NCBI GenBank assembly: GCA_037355855.1
Contig: CM074768.1
Location: 2,418,001 to 2,482,000, forward strand
DNA: 64,000 bases
DNA from: Pseudo-nitzschia pungens
Taxonomy: Eukaryota; Bacillariophyta; Bacillariophyceae; Bacillariales; Bacillariaceae
Reading direction: 5' to 3'
A model generated the notes under the pieces. It was not told the origin of the DNA and did not search any database. It was given only the letters and a program-made list of their open reading frames with translations. The position numbers were made by a program, and so were the translations under genes. How positions within the stretch are numbered: position 1 is the stretch's first letter; every line of letters begins with the position of its first letter. Of this stretch, positions 52,620 to 63,329 are shown in pieces.

Positions 52620-53395
52620 ATAGTATAATGTGATTTGGTAATTTTATCTAATAAATTCTGAATAATTCGTAATGTTTGAATACTTCTTTTTGAATACTTT
52701 AAATAATGGTGAGTAAATGCATATATTAGAATACTAAAAGGGTATAAAGTTGCTACCAATTATATTTCGGATGTAAGTTCTGATTTCTGAGAGAAATTCT
52801 GGGTACACAAAATTACAGCACAGAATGTGCAAATTTCCTGTGGATGGGTGAAATTGTCCTAGATTATTTGTGTTCCGCACTGAATAATGGTCAGTATATG
52901 CATCTATTAGAATACTAAAAGGGTATAAAGTTGCTACCAATTATATTTCGGATGTAAGTTCTGATTTCTTAGAGAAATTCTGGGTACACAAAATTACAGC
53001 ACAGAATGTGCAAATTTCCTGTGGATGGGTGAAATTATCCTAGATTACTTGTGTTCCGCTCTGAATAATGGTCAGTATATGCATCTATTAGAATACTAAA
53101 AGGGTATAAAGTTGCTACCAATTATATTTCGGATGTAAGTTCTGATTTCTGAGAAAAATTCTGAGTACACAAAATTACAGCACAGAATGTGCATATTTCC
53201 TGTGCATGGGTGAAATTGTGCTAGATTATTTGTGGTCCGCACTGAATAATGGTCAGTATATGCATCTATTAGAATACTAAAAGGGTATAAAGTTGCTGCA
53301 ACTTATATTTTGGATGTGACACTTGCTTTGTAAAAAAAATCCTTGGTAGACCAAAATCCACCCCAAAATATGATTTTTTCCGGAACAGGCATCAT
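52620..53395 (+). repeat. 181-bp tandem repeat inside element 2
   Basis: ATACTAAAAG recurs at 52731, 52912, 53093 and 53274, exactly 181 bp apart. The left edge (52620-52690, GTGATTTGGTAATTTT and TGAATACTTCTTTTTGAATA) matches the repeat of element 3 at 59825-61245, so two related satellites meet here. Confidence 0.95.
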
Positions 53396-54093
53396 ACTGA
53401 CCAATGTTTTCTTGTCTTAGAGTGTTAAAAATGCATGGTAACACAAGTGGCTATGTAAGATAATGGTGATTATTTGGTTACTAGTATGTCCAAGAATATG
53501 AAATAGAATAAACCAGGATGAAAAATTTGACAAAAAAAGTAGTAGTCCAGTCCCTTGGCAAAGAAAAATATATTTCTTGTGAAGGACTCCATCCTACCAC
53601 ATCTGACCCTTATGGTCATAAGGGTACCACAGAGACTGTACGATCCTTTTGTTATAGCTATGAATATTGTCATTATATATGTGAATCTATCACAGCCAGT
53701 ACTATCCCTCGTACAACTCATACTTGAACCGGTGGTGCTGCTGGTATACTTGTGTAGTAGTAGTACTACTAGTAATTATTGCCTACTGTACAGCAGGGAA
53801 TAGTAGAGCCAACAATACAATCAGTAGTGAATATGGGTACAGTAGAGAATGAACAGAGATGTGCACAGGTGGATAGAAAAAAATTATGGCGCGGGTGGGA
53901 ATCCTCTTAAACATTTGGCCACGTCACCTACAATTTCCTTAGTGAAGTGTATGACATTACAAGTTGCGGGGATGGTGAGAGGAAAATGATTAACAGGTTT
54001 TTTGTTAGTAGTGAAAAAACTGTGTTCACAATTTTATGGCTTCACGTATTTTTTTTTACTTCATATTTTTTTTTACTTCCGACGCCCGCAAAA
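53396..54093 (+). promoter_or_regulatory. Upstream region of the element 2 accessory gene
   Basis: Conserved with 29607-30290 of element 1 (inverted) and partly with 61300-61430 of element 3 (AAAAATTATGGCGC). Contains TTATGGCGCGGGTGGGAATC and a short TAGTAGTAGTAC tract. The most plausible promoter region of the spliced gene. Confidence 0.5.
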
Positions 54094-55694
54094 ATGCCTA
54101 CCGTATATGATGAGTATCAGCAAATAGAAAAGAAAGCAGATTGCAATGCACCAAGAAAGAATCGAAGTGGAAAAATTGTATCCAATGCTAATACAGGTGA
54201 GGATACTACTGCTAGTGTTACCCATACGAAATCGAACCCAAAGACGAGTAGAAAACTACCACCCACCTCAGGTGGTGCTGATGAAAAAAATAAAAGAACC
54301 AAGAACAACCCGACCGCGGTTTTCGTTGGTACCACACCACCAACCAACAAACCCCCCGCCGCCCTTGGTGTTGTTACACCAAGACCGATTACGACCGGTA
54401 CCAAAACAACACCAAGACCCACATACGAAGCATTGCTACAACAGCTAAAAGAGAGCCAGCAGAAAGTAGCTTCTTTGGAGAGGGATGTGACAACACTGCA
54501 GAAGGATACAAAAAAAGAAGAACCCACGCTGGAGGCAACTACAACAGGGAAGAAGCCAAAGCCACAGATGGTACGAACCGTAAGTGAAGCAAAATTAGAG
54601 ATAACTAAGCCGCAATCGGATAAACTTAAGAAACATCAAAAAGACGCGGGTTTGGAAGCACAGTTGACACGGCACATAAGAAATAGTTGGTTTCGTAGCT
54701 TGAAGTTTATCATGGATGAGAGTAAGGTCAAAAAAATTTTGAAGGAAGCGATTGCGTCCCGAGCTGTCATTCCACCCCATGGTATTTCATTCGAAATTTT
54801 TTATGGGTTTAACAGAAGGTTGGTGTACAAGGGTCTTTCAAATCTGCGGCACAATGCTCAAACTTTGGCTAGAAAACATTTTCTCGGTACGTGCTTACTA
54901 AGTGAATAAATTGGTTGCTATTACTGCTTGGTTGAGATTGATGGTATATCCTCCCCTGCTACTCTAACACTTTCTACTGCTGTGTACGCGTCGTACTAGA
55001 GGACACACGCGATCGCGAAGGCATTGTGCCAGATTCCTTTCCAGGTAAAGTGGAGATTGTGATGCGGGAGAGTACTAGTAGTAGTGGAACTAGTACTAGA
55101 AAGAGGCTGGGACTGAACCCAGAGTACAGAAGGTATGACAACAACAGTGAAAATGATGATTTTTATTACTTTGTGACTCGGATTCTATCAAGCATCTCTC
55201 CAATAGAGAGGGGCTACAGATGGAAAAAGACGACATGTTTGCTGAGTGAAATATTCACAGAAAGCGATGAAGCATTTGCATTGATGATGATTCATAATGA
55301 GTATGATGTTTGGGTGAATCATGTTGAGCAAAAAAGGAACGGTGGTGGCAGGATTGTGAGAAGGAGGAAGAAAAAGAAATTTTGTGACCAATACAGTGGA
55401 GAGGAACAATCATGGTCGAAGGAAGGTCTAGCACTGTTCAATAACTTGTGCAGGGAGATTGATGTGCTGAGGAAAGATCCGAGAACGGGTAGAGAGTGTG
55501 AGGAAAGATTGAGAGAGAGGCTCCGTCGCGAGAGTGAAAACGATGACAACAACAACAGTCCGTACGATGAGGACTGGGTGCAGGAGGAAGAAGTTACTGA
55601 ATACATTAGTCCGGAGCTACAAGCTTTGCTAGATGTAAATGAAGATGAGGAGGACTTTACTGGCAGTAACGATATCGCGTTGGCCAGTCTTTAA
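54094..55694 (+). CDS. Transposon accessory protein (spliced), element 2 copy
   Basis: Exon 1 is 54094-54886, the intron 54887-54999 (113 nt, GTACGT...TACTAG), and exon 2 55000-55694, giving 495 aa. Without splicing exon 1 stops inside the intron, and the second frame would need a GTG start; splicing joins both in frame through a Glu codon. The product is close to the element 1 copy, with substitutions and two extra residues near the Ser/Thr run. Features are a basic Thr/Pro-rich N terminus, a possible coiled coil, a basic helical block (RHIRNSWFRSLKF...PHGISFEIFYGF), a charged middle (RMRRRKKKKFCDQYSGEEQSW-like) and an acidic C terminus (EDFTGSNDIALASL). Its presence in both gene-bearing copies suggests it matters for transposition. 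Function unknown. Confidence 0.85.
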
Positions 55695-56291
55695 AAATTG
55701 TTCGAGATCGAACCAAAATTTGTGTGTGAGTGTGTGAGAAAACTGAACAGAGAATAAACAATTATTATAGTAGTATCAATATTTATCAAAAGAAAGACTT
55801 ATATTTTGCATCGTAGTGTTTCAAAATTTTTTTCATGGGGGTCGCGATTCCTGTAATTCGGGTAATAATTGTGATTTTCCTGATGAATTTCTTGAGGGGT
55901 GTGATGGGAAATACTTTGGGTCGGGATGAGAAATCAATTTTTGGGAGTGAATTTCTGCAACAGTCTCATAATATATAATGTTGGTAGGGTCGGTAATAAT
56001 GAGTCAGATTGAAAAAAAATTGGGGGAAGGGGGGGATTATTTTGAGAAAACAAATATTTTTTTTTTTAAAATGTTGATTAATTTGATTAAGTGACTGAAG
56101 AGAAAAAATTCGAGTCTTTAAAAAAATCGGGTTGAGTATGAATTTTTTTTTTTTTTTTTTTCGTAATTTTCGTAATTGAGGTAGTTACTGGGTCGCGATT
56201 GGGGGTTGCGAATCGGGAGAGAGCTAGGAATCGAGCTACGTCAAAATGAGCCAGGGAGAAATCGCGACCCCCCTAAATAAATTCTTGGGAG
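55695..56291 (+). other. Element 2 3' untranslated and subterminal DNA
   Basis: Matches 27421-28011 of element 1 (inverted) and 62430-62882 of element 3. Contains AATAAA (near 55754), a possible poly(A) signal for the accessory gene, long A/T runs and CGCGA motifs. Confidence 0.7.
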
Positions 56292-56315
56292 GGGTCGCGA
56301 ACCAGTTTTCGGACG
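56292..56315. repeat. Element 2 3' terminal inverted repeat
   Basis: Perfect complement of 42422-42445. Confidence 0.97.
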
Positions 56316-56427
56316 TAGTAGTAGTATGTCCCCCTTACTTCTGTACAGTTCTGTCCATATCTATTTGTTACTACTAGTACTAGTAGCACCACACTGAAGA
56401 ATATCTTACTATGATATAGGCGGGCTC
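56316..56427 (+). repeat. Host repeat sliver between elements 2 and 3
   Basis: 112 bp: TAGTAGTAGTATGTCCCCC, TCTGTACAGTTC, CACTGAAGAATATCTTAC and GCGGGCT. It aligns with 63028-63150, the next unit of the same host repeat. Confidence 0.85.
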
Positions 56428-56734
56428 GTCCGAAAACTGGTTCGCGACCCATCGCGACCAATCGCGACCGGATCGCGACCCAATCGCCACTTGTCTCAGA
56501 AAAATGCGACCCCAATTTTTTATTTCACAACCTTTTTTCCACTATTCTCAACCTTATTTCTCCTTTTTCTCGATCCCCACATCGTTTACAGGAAAATGTT
56601 CTGATCTAGACCCTGATATTCAGTCCCTCGTCACCCTTTCATTCCATTTTACACATTTGACACATTTGACTCAACATAACAAATAATTTTTAATCAGATT
56701 TACTTCAATCACACAAAAGTGACAGCAAGCAGCA

Positions 56735-58545
56735 ACCAATGCGTCGATAATACAGGGGGGAAAGCAAGCAGCAGCAACGCGTCGATAATACAAACGCGTC
56801 GATAATACAGGGGGGACAGCAAGCAGCAGCAACGCGTCGATAATACAGCAGGGGGGACAGCAAGCAGCAACGCGTCAATAATACAGCAGAGGGGACAGCA
56901 AGCAGCAGCAAGCAGCAACGCGTCGATAATACAGGGGGGGGGGACAGCAAGCAGCAACCAACGCGTCGATAATACAGGGGGGGACAGCAAGCAGGAGCAA
57001 CGCGTCGATAATACACCAGGGGGGACAGCAAGCAGCAGCAACGTGTCGATAATACAGCAGGGGGGACAGCAAACAGCAACGCGTCTATAATACACCAGGG
57101 GGGACAGCAAGCAGCAGCAAGCAGCGACGTGTCGGTAATACAGGGGGGACAGCAAGCAAATAGAGGTGCTGAGTGAATGAGCCAATCAAAAAAATCGATT
57201 TTCCAGTACAAATTGTACAGGAATATACGTAGAAAAAAATTAATACAGGGGGGACAGCAAACAGCAAACAGCAGCAGCAACGCGTCGATAATACAGGGGG
57301 GACAGCAAGCAACAACGCGTCGATAATACAGGGGGGACAGCAAGCAACAACGCGTCGATAATACAGGGGGGACAGCAAACAGCAAACAGCAGCAGCAACG
57401 CGTCGACAATACAGGGGGGACAGCAAGCAGCAACGATCTGTCGCTCCTGCAAGCTGCAACGCGTCGATAATACAGGGGGGACAGCAAGCAACAACGCGTC
57501 GATAATACAGAGAGACAGCAAACAGCAAACAGCAGCAGCAACGCGTCGATAATACAGGGGGGTGAGCAAGCAGCAACGAACGCGTCGACAATACAGGGGG
57601 GACAGCAAGCAGCAACGAACGCGTCGAAAATACAGGGGGGGGACACCAAGCAGCAGCAACGCGTCGATAATACAGGGGGGGGGGACAGCAAGCAGCAGCA
57701 ACGCGTCGATAATACACCAGGGACAGCAATCAGCAACGCGTCGATAATACAGGGGGGACAGCAAGCAGCAACGCGTTGATAATACAGGGGGGGGACAGCA
57801 AGCAGCAGCAACGCGTCGATAATACAGGGGGGGGGACAGCAAGCAGCAACAAACGCGTCGACATTACAGGGGGGACAGCAAGCAGCAACAAACGCGTCGA
57901 TAATACAAGGGGGACAGCAAGCAGCAACGCGTCGATAATACAGGGGGGACAGCAAGCAGCAGCAACGCGTCGATAATACAGGGGGGGGGACAGCAAGCAG
58001 CAGCAACGCGTCGATAATACACCAGGGACAGCAAGCAGCAACGCGTCGACAATACAGGGGGGGGACAGCAAGCAGCGGCAACGCGTCGAGAATACAAAAG
58101 CGTCTATAATACAGGGGGCGACAGCAAGCAGCAACGCGTCGATAATACAGGGGCGGACAGCAAGCAGCAGCAACGCGTCGATAATACAGGGGGGGACAGC
58201 AAGCAGGAACCAACGCGTCGACAATACAGGGGGGGGACAGCAAGCAGCAGCGCGTCGATAATACAAACGCGTCGATAATACAGGGGGGACAGCAAGCAGC
58301 AACGCGTTGATAATACAAACGCGTCGATAATACAGGGGGGACAGCAAGCAGCAGCAACGCGTCGATAATACAAACGCGTCGATAATACAGGGGGGACAGC
58401 AATGCTGCGCGTCGATAATACGGGGGGGGACAGCAAGCAGCAACGCGTCGATAATACAGCAAGCAGCAACCAATGCGTCGACAATACAAGGGGGGGGGAC
58501 AGCAAGCAGCAGCAAGCAGCAACGCATTGAAAATACAGGGGGGAT
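56735..58545 (+). repeat. 35-bp minisatellite CGCGTCGATAATACAGGGGG ACAGCAAGCAGCAA
   Basis: About 50 units with variable G-runs (6-10 G), AGC duplications and shortened units. It is interrupted once by AT-rich sequence at 57180-57240. On the minus strand all frames stay open, giving frames up to 615 aa rich in Cys, Leu, Tyr and Arg (for example LLAVPPVLSTRCC). They are not genes. It begins where the transposase leader of element 2 would reach the start of the gene. Confidence 0.95.
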
Positions 58546-58559
58546 AATACACGAGAATA

Positions 58560-59110
58560 TTTTTAAAGAACTGTCGCCTTCGTCGCCTTATTACCTTTTC
58601 CGATCGTTCCGGTTGTCGTCGTCGTCCCTATTCGTCGTCGTCCCTCTTGGCTCCGATATCTCCTGTGTGAATGTATAAAATAAACAACAGACGGTTAGTC
58701 GTCATTATCATTCCGGTCGTCATCGTCGTCTCTCTCTGTCTCGATCGGTTTTCAATTACGGTACCTTTTATTGTCGTCGTCCCTATTTGTTTCGATCGTC
58801 GTCGTCGTTTCTCTTTGCTCCCATCTCTCCTGTGTGAATGTACAAAATAAACAAAAGGCGGTTAGTCGTCATTATCGTTCCCGTTGTCGTCGTCATCCCG
58901 GTCATCGTCGTGTCGGTCGTCGTCATCCCGGTTGTCGTCATCCCGGTGGTCGTCGTCGTGTCGGTCATCATTGTCCCGGTCGTCGTCGTCCCGGTCGTCG
59001 TCTCGCTCGTCATCGTCGTCCCCCTCTTCTACGATCGTACCTTCGTCGTACCTTTTACTAGTGTCGTCATCCCTCCCCGATCGTCTTCGTCGTCCTCTGC
59101 AGGTTCGTTC
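58560..59110 (+). repeat. CGTCGTCGT/CGGTCGTC-rich low-complexity region
   Basis: Irregular GTCGTC words with two longer near-copies around CATCTCTCCTGTGTGAATGT (about 58665 and 58825) and CCCGGTCGTCGTC runs. Related in style to 48597-49375. Frames on both strands are repeat translations. Confidence 0.85.
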
Positions 59111-59824
59111 GCGGGTCGTACTCGTAGATATCTGGGTAAGCCAGATGACTCAAGGTCTGCAGCCCACCCTACCTTGATAACAAAAGATAACAGGAAGGAT
59201 TTCAAGAGTGATCAGTTCTTTACTTTCTTTGCCATTAGTCTCTCCAAGATGGTACCAGGCGCCTTGCTCCCACTTTAAACTGGACCGGCCAGAAAATTCC
59301 AACGCCGAAACGAAAATGAAAATTATGACACATCCTTCACGAGGGAGATGTGGGGCGGAAAATTCACCCCGATGATGATGATGCACGTAATGTACGTAGG
59401 TAACAGTACTGTTTGTACAGGCTGACTGGAAAAAATGACAGCAATGTACGTAGATTACAGTACTGTTTGTACAGGCTGACTGGAAAAAATGACAGCAATG
59501 TACGTAGATTACAGTACTAAGTCTACAGTCTTAGTAAAAGAAAAAATGACATGTCTGCATACATACCTAGTAGTACGTATGTATGTATGCAGGGGATGTG
59601 TAGGTTTCCAGTACTGTGTATACTGTACGTAGGGTACTGGTAGAAATCTTTTGGTAGTAGCATTATAAGATAGAGAGAACACCATTAAAGCAGTAGTAGA
59701 CAGTAATAGTGGTATCACTGGATGTGACTGATGTGGTGTTGTTGGTTCGAGTGCCATGGTGGAAATATATTTTGCTACATCACGATGCGATAACAATATT
59801 TTTGCTGCGAAGCACATGTCAGAA
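59111..59824. other. Unique stretch in element 3 with a 54-bp tandem repeat
   Basis: TGTACGTAG recurs at 59391, 59445 and 59499, every 54 bp. TGTATGTATGC/GCATACATAC words form a hairpin near 59555-59590. No gene is supported. Confidence 0.6.
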
Positions 59825-61245
59825 TAAGTGAGCTATTCAGTTATTCAATGGTGACATCCATACTATTGGTGATTTTTGAATACTTCTTTTTGCATACTCT
59901 TGCCCATGCATAGGATGAGGAATATTCACACTGGAATCACACAACTATTGGCCAGATTCATTCAGATATGTGATTTGGTAATTTTTTCTAGTAAATTCTG
60001 CAGTAGTGGACCAAATATCAATTATTCAGTGGTGACACCCAAATTATAGGTGATTTTTGCATATTTCTTTTTGCATACTCTTGCCCATGCACAGGATGAG
60101 GAATATTCACACTGGAATCACAGAAATATTGGTCAGATTCATTCAGATATGTGATTTTACAGTATTTTCTAGTAAATTCTGCAGTAGTGGACCAAATATT
60201 AATTATTCAGTGGTGACACCCAAATTATAGGTGATTTTAGAATACTTCTTTTTGCATACTCTTGCCCATGCATAGGATGAGAAATATTCACACCGGAATC
60301 ACACAAATATTGGATAGATTCATTCAGATATTTGATTTTACAGTATTTTCTACTAAATTTTCCAGTAGTGGACCAAATATTAATTATTCAGTGGTGACAC
60401 CCAAACTATTGGTGATTTTTGAATACTTCTTTTTGAATTCTCTTGCTCATGCATAGGATGAGGAATATTCACACCGGAATCACACAAATATTGGACAGAT
60501 TCATTCAGATATTTGATTTGGTACTTTTTTCTAGTGAATTCCGCAGTAGTGGAACAAATATTAATTATTCAGTGGTGACACCCATACCATTGGTGATTTT
60601 TGAATACTTCTTTTTGCATACTCTTGCCCATGCACAGGATGAGGAATATTCACACTGGAATCACACAAATATTGGCCAGATTTGTTCAGGTATGTGATTT
60701 TACAGTATTTTCTAGTAAATGCTGCGGTACTGGACCAAATATTAATTATTCAGTGGTGACACCCAAATTATTGGTGATTTTTGAATACTTCTTTTTGCAT
60801 ACTCTTGACCATGCATAGGATGAGGAATATTTACACTGGAATCACACAAAGATTGGCCACATTCATTCAGATATGTGATTTGGTACTTTTTTCTAGTGAA
60901 TTTTCCAGTAGTGGACCAAATATTAATTATTCAGTGGTGACACCCAAATTATAGGTGATTTTTGAATACTTCTTTTTGCATACTCTTGACCATGCATAGG
61001 ATGAGGAATATTCACACTGGAATCACACAAAGATTGGCCAGATTCATTCAGATATGTGATTTTACAGTATTTTCTAGTGAATTTTCCAGTAGTGGACCAA
61101 ATATTAATTATTCAGTGGTGACACCCAAATTATAGGTGATTTTTGAATACTTCTTTTTGCATACTCTTGCCCATGCATAGGATGAGAAATATTCACATTG
61201 GAATCACACAAAGATTGGCCAGATTCATTCAGTTATTTGATTTGA
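59825..61245 (+). repeat. 181-bp satellite of element 3, about 8 copies
   Basis: TTGCATACTC or its variant recurs at 59890, 60071, 60252, 60433, 60614, 60795, 60976 and 61157, always exactly 181 bp. Units share ATTAATTATTCAGTGGTGAC and TGAGGAATATTCACACTGGA. Small frames starting MPMHRMRNIHTGITQILDRF are repeat translations. Confidence 0.97.
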
Positions 61246-62104
61246 TGGTATATTCACTGAGGTAGTAGTACTATTCTTGCTGCTTGTAGTAGTAGTACCA
61301 CAGTTATACGCTGCTGCTACATACTACTGCAGTGCGTAGGTAGTAGTACATAAGAGGCAGTCAAAAATTATGGCGCAGCGGGGCAGGCTCTCTGTGGTTT
61401 AGGTGGCGCGCGATATCACCATCAGCTTTCTACTGGTTTCTACTACTATTACTTCAGTACGGTACATACTACTAGTAGTAACTCTACTGCTAGTATCATG
61501 TAGAAGAAATCAATTCTCAGCAAATAAATGCATGACAGAAAATGCATGTGTCGTAAATCTTACTTCACATAATTTTGGGTCGAAATGGAACAAGAAAGAC
61601 GGCAACTGGAAATGGTAAGTGAACCACATCAAGGTTGGAGGAGGTATTAATAATGGATTTTGATTCGTCTAACTGTGCATCATTGACTTGCCTGCTTGCT
61701 CCTGATAGGGAGGCGACCGCAACTGCTGATGAAATAGGATGCAACGGCAAATGAAATATAATGCAACGGTGAGTGAAGCACATCAAGATCTGGGGTATTG
61801 ATAATGGATTTCAATTGTTCTAATTCTGAATTGAGTTGCCTGCTTGCTACTGATAGGGAAGAATCAACTTTAGTAATTCGACGGGGCAACTGAAAAATGA
61901 TGCGAAAAATGATGCGACGGGGCAACTGACACATATTGCGATCGCAAGACAAATATGATGTGATCGCAACTGACAAAATGATGCGATTGCAACTGATGAA
62001 ATATGATGCGATGTGAGGAGACCTTTACTGGCAGTACAGATACCGGTATGGATGAAATTATCACGATGACCATTATTTAAAAATCGTTTGAACCAAAATT
62101 TGTG
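61246..62104. other. Element 3 remnant of the accessory-gene region
   Basis: TAGTAGTAC tracts and AAAATTATGGCGC recall the upstream region of the accessory gene. At 62015-62104, CTTTACTGGCAGTA and TTTAAAAATCGTTTGAACCA match the last codons and 3' UTR of that gene. The coding part between is missing. At 61615-62015 there are GATGCGAYRGCAACTGAYRAA words in loose repetition. Confidence 0.65.
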
Positions 62105-62415
62105 TGGTGTGCATGAGGACGAAGACGATCGGAGCAAAGAGCAACGACGATTTCAAGGACGACGAAGACGATCAAAGCGAAGAGCAACGACGATTTCAGA
62201 GAGGACGACGAAGACAATCGAAGCGAAGAGCAACGACAATTTCAGAGAGGACGACGATTTCAGGGAGGACGATGAAGAGGAAGGCAATCGGAGCGAAGAG
62301 CAACGATGCCTTCAGGGAGGACGAAGACGATCGAAGCGAGAAGCAACGACGCCTTCAAGGACGACGAAGACGAGGACGATCGAAACGAAGAGCGACGACG
62401 ATTTCAAGGACGACG
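62105..62415. repeat. GACGACGAAGACGATCGAAG minisatellite, inverse of the element 2 array
   Basis: The units, complemented, equal those at 48597-49375. It is bracketed by AATTTGTGTG on the left (62098) and the right (about 62417), at a point where elements 1 and 2 have this motif only once. Charged plus frames (110-122 aa) are translations of it. Confidence 0.9.
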
Positions 62416-62908
62416 AATTTGTGTGTGCGTGTGTGAGAAAATTGAACAGAGAATAAACAATTATTAGAGTAGTATCAATATTTATCAAAAGAAAGACTTA
62501 TATTTTGCTTCATAGTGTTTCAAAATTTTTTTTCATGGGGGTCGCGATTCCTGGGCTTCGGGTAATAATTGTGATTTTTGTGATGAATTTCTTGAGGGGT
62601 GTGATGGGAAATACTTTGTGTCGGGATGAGAAATCAATTTTTGGGAGTGAATTTCTGCAACAGTCTCATAATATATAATGATGGTAGGGTCGGTAATAAT
62701 GAGTCAGATTGAAAAAAAATTTGGGTCGAGTTTGAATTTTATTTTTTTTTCTCGTATTTTCTCGTAATTGAGGTAGTTACTGGGTCGCGATTGGGGTTGC
62801 GAATCGCGAGAGAGCTAGGAATCGAGCTACGTCAAAATGAGCCAGGAATAAATCGCGACCCCCCTAAATAAATTCTTGGGAGGGGTCGCGAACCAGTTTT
62901 CGGACGCT

Positions 62909-63240
62909 GCTACTACTAGTAAGAGCTGGTGGGGTATCATGTAGATCTGGAACAAATCCTACTACTACTTGAAAGACCCAGCATCCTGTCTAGCATCATG
63001 TCTACTACTAGCATCCTGTCTAGCATCCTATTTAGTAGTAGTAGTATGTCCTCCCCCTTCTGCTTGTTATTTCTGTACTACAGTTCCAGCATCTATATCA
63101 TCTATTATTTGTTTGCACACTGAATATCTTATGCGATATATAGGGGCTGCTAAGAAGAACTGGTGGGGTATGTACTAGATCTGGTACAAATCCTACTGGA
63201 AGGGCCCAGCATCCTGTCTAGCATCCTATTTAGTAGGTAG
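62909..63240 (+). repeat. Host tandem repeat, right of element 3, with an uninterrupted target unit
   Basis: Two units. The second (about 63015-63180) runs uninterrupted through CATCCTATTTAGTAGTAGTA and GGGGCTGCTAAGAAG, the positions that carry elements 2 and 3 in the neighbouring unit. Confidence 0.9.
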
Positions 63241-63329
63241 TAAGGTCTTAGTACTGCTGCTGGATGACAGGGCCCTCCTCTAATAGGATAGATATGTATC
63301 ATAGTTACTACTACATACCTCAGCTCTTA
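63241..63329. other. Spacer before element 4
   Basis: Short unique sequence ending CAGCTCTTA at the element border. No feature. Confidence 0.4.

Larger units (their letters stand above)
42422..56315 (+). mobile_element. Element 2: 13.9-kb full-length CGTCCG-TIR DNA transposon with four genes
   Basis: Perfect 24-bp TIRs (42422-42445, 56292-56315) and TA duplication (42420-42421, 56316-56317). The flanks join to read ATCCTATTTAGTAGTAGTAT, which occurs uninterrupted in the paralogous host repeat near 63025. Gene order is transposase-like (plus), 731-aa gene (minus), 721-aa gene (plus), spliced accessory gene (plus), separated by long minisatellites. The transposase-like protein and 2-bp duplication suggest the CACTA/Mirage/Chapaev-Plavaka range, but CGTCCG termini are not typical of CACTA, so placement is open. 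Confidence 0.95.
56428..62906. mobile_element. Element 3: 6.5-kb non-autonomous CGTCCG-TIR copy filled with minisatellites
   Basis: Same 24-bp TIRs (56428-56451, 62883-62906) with CT duplicated outside (56426-56427, 62907-62908). The first ~300 bp match the 5' leader of element 2 up to CAATCACAC, and the last ~480 bp match its 3' end. Everything between is tandem repeat and remnants, with no intact gene. It is oriented like element 2. It could move only with transposase supplied from another copy. Confidence 0.95.

Noticed and set aside
56705..58552. 615-aa Cys/Leu/Tyr-rich protein
   Set aside because: Pure translation of the 35-bp minisatellite with G-run length changes.
59700..59780. Second tRNA near GGTTCGAGTGCC
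   Set aside because: A B-box-like sequence is present but no acceptor, anticodon or A-box structure can be drawn.
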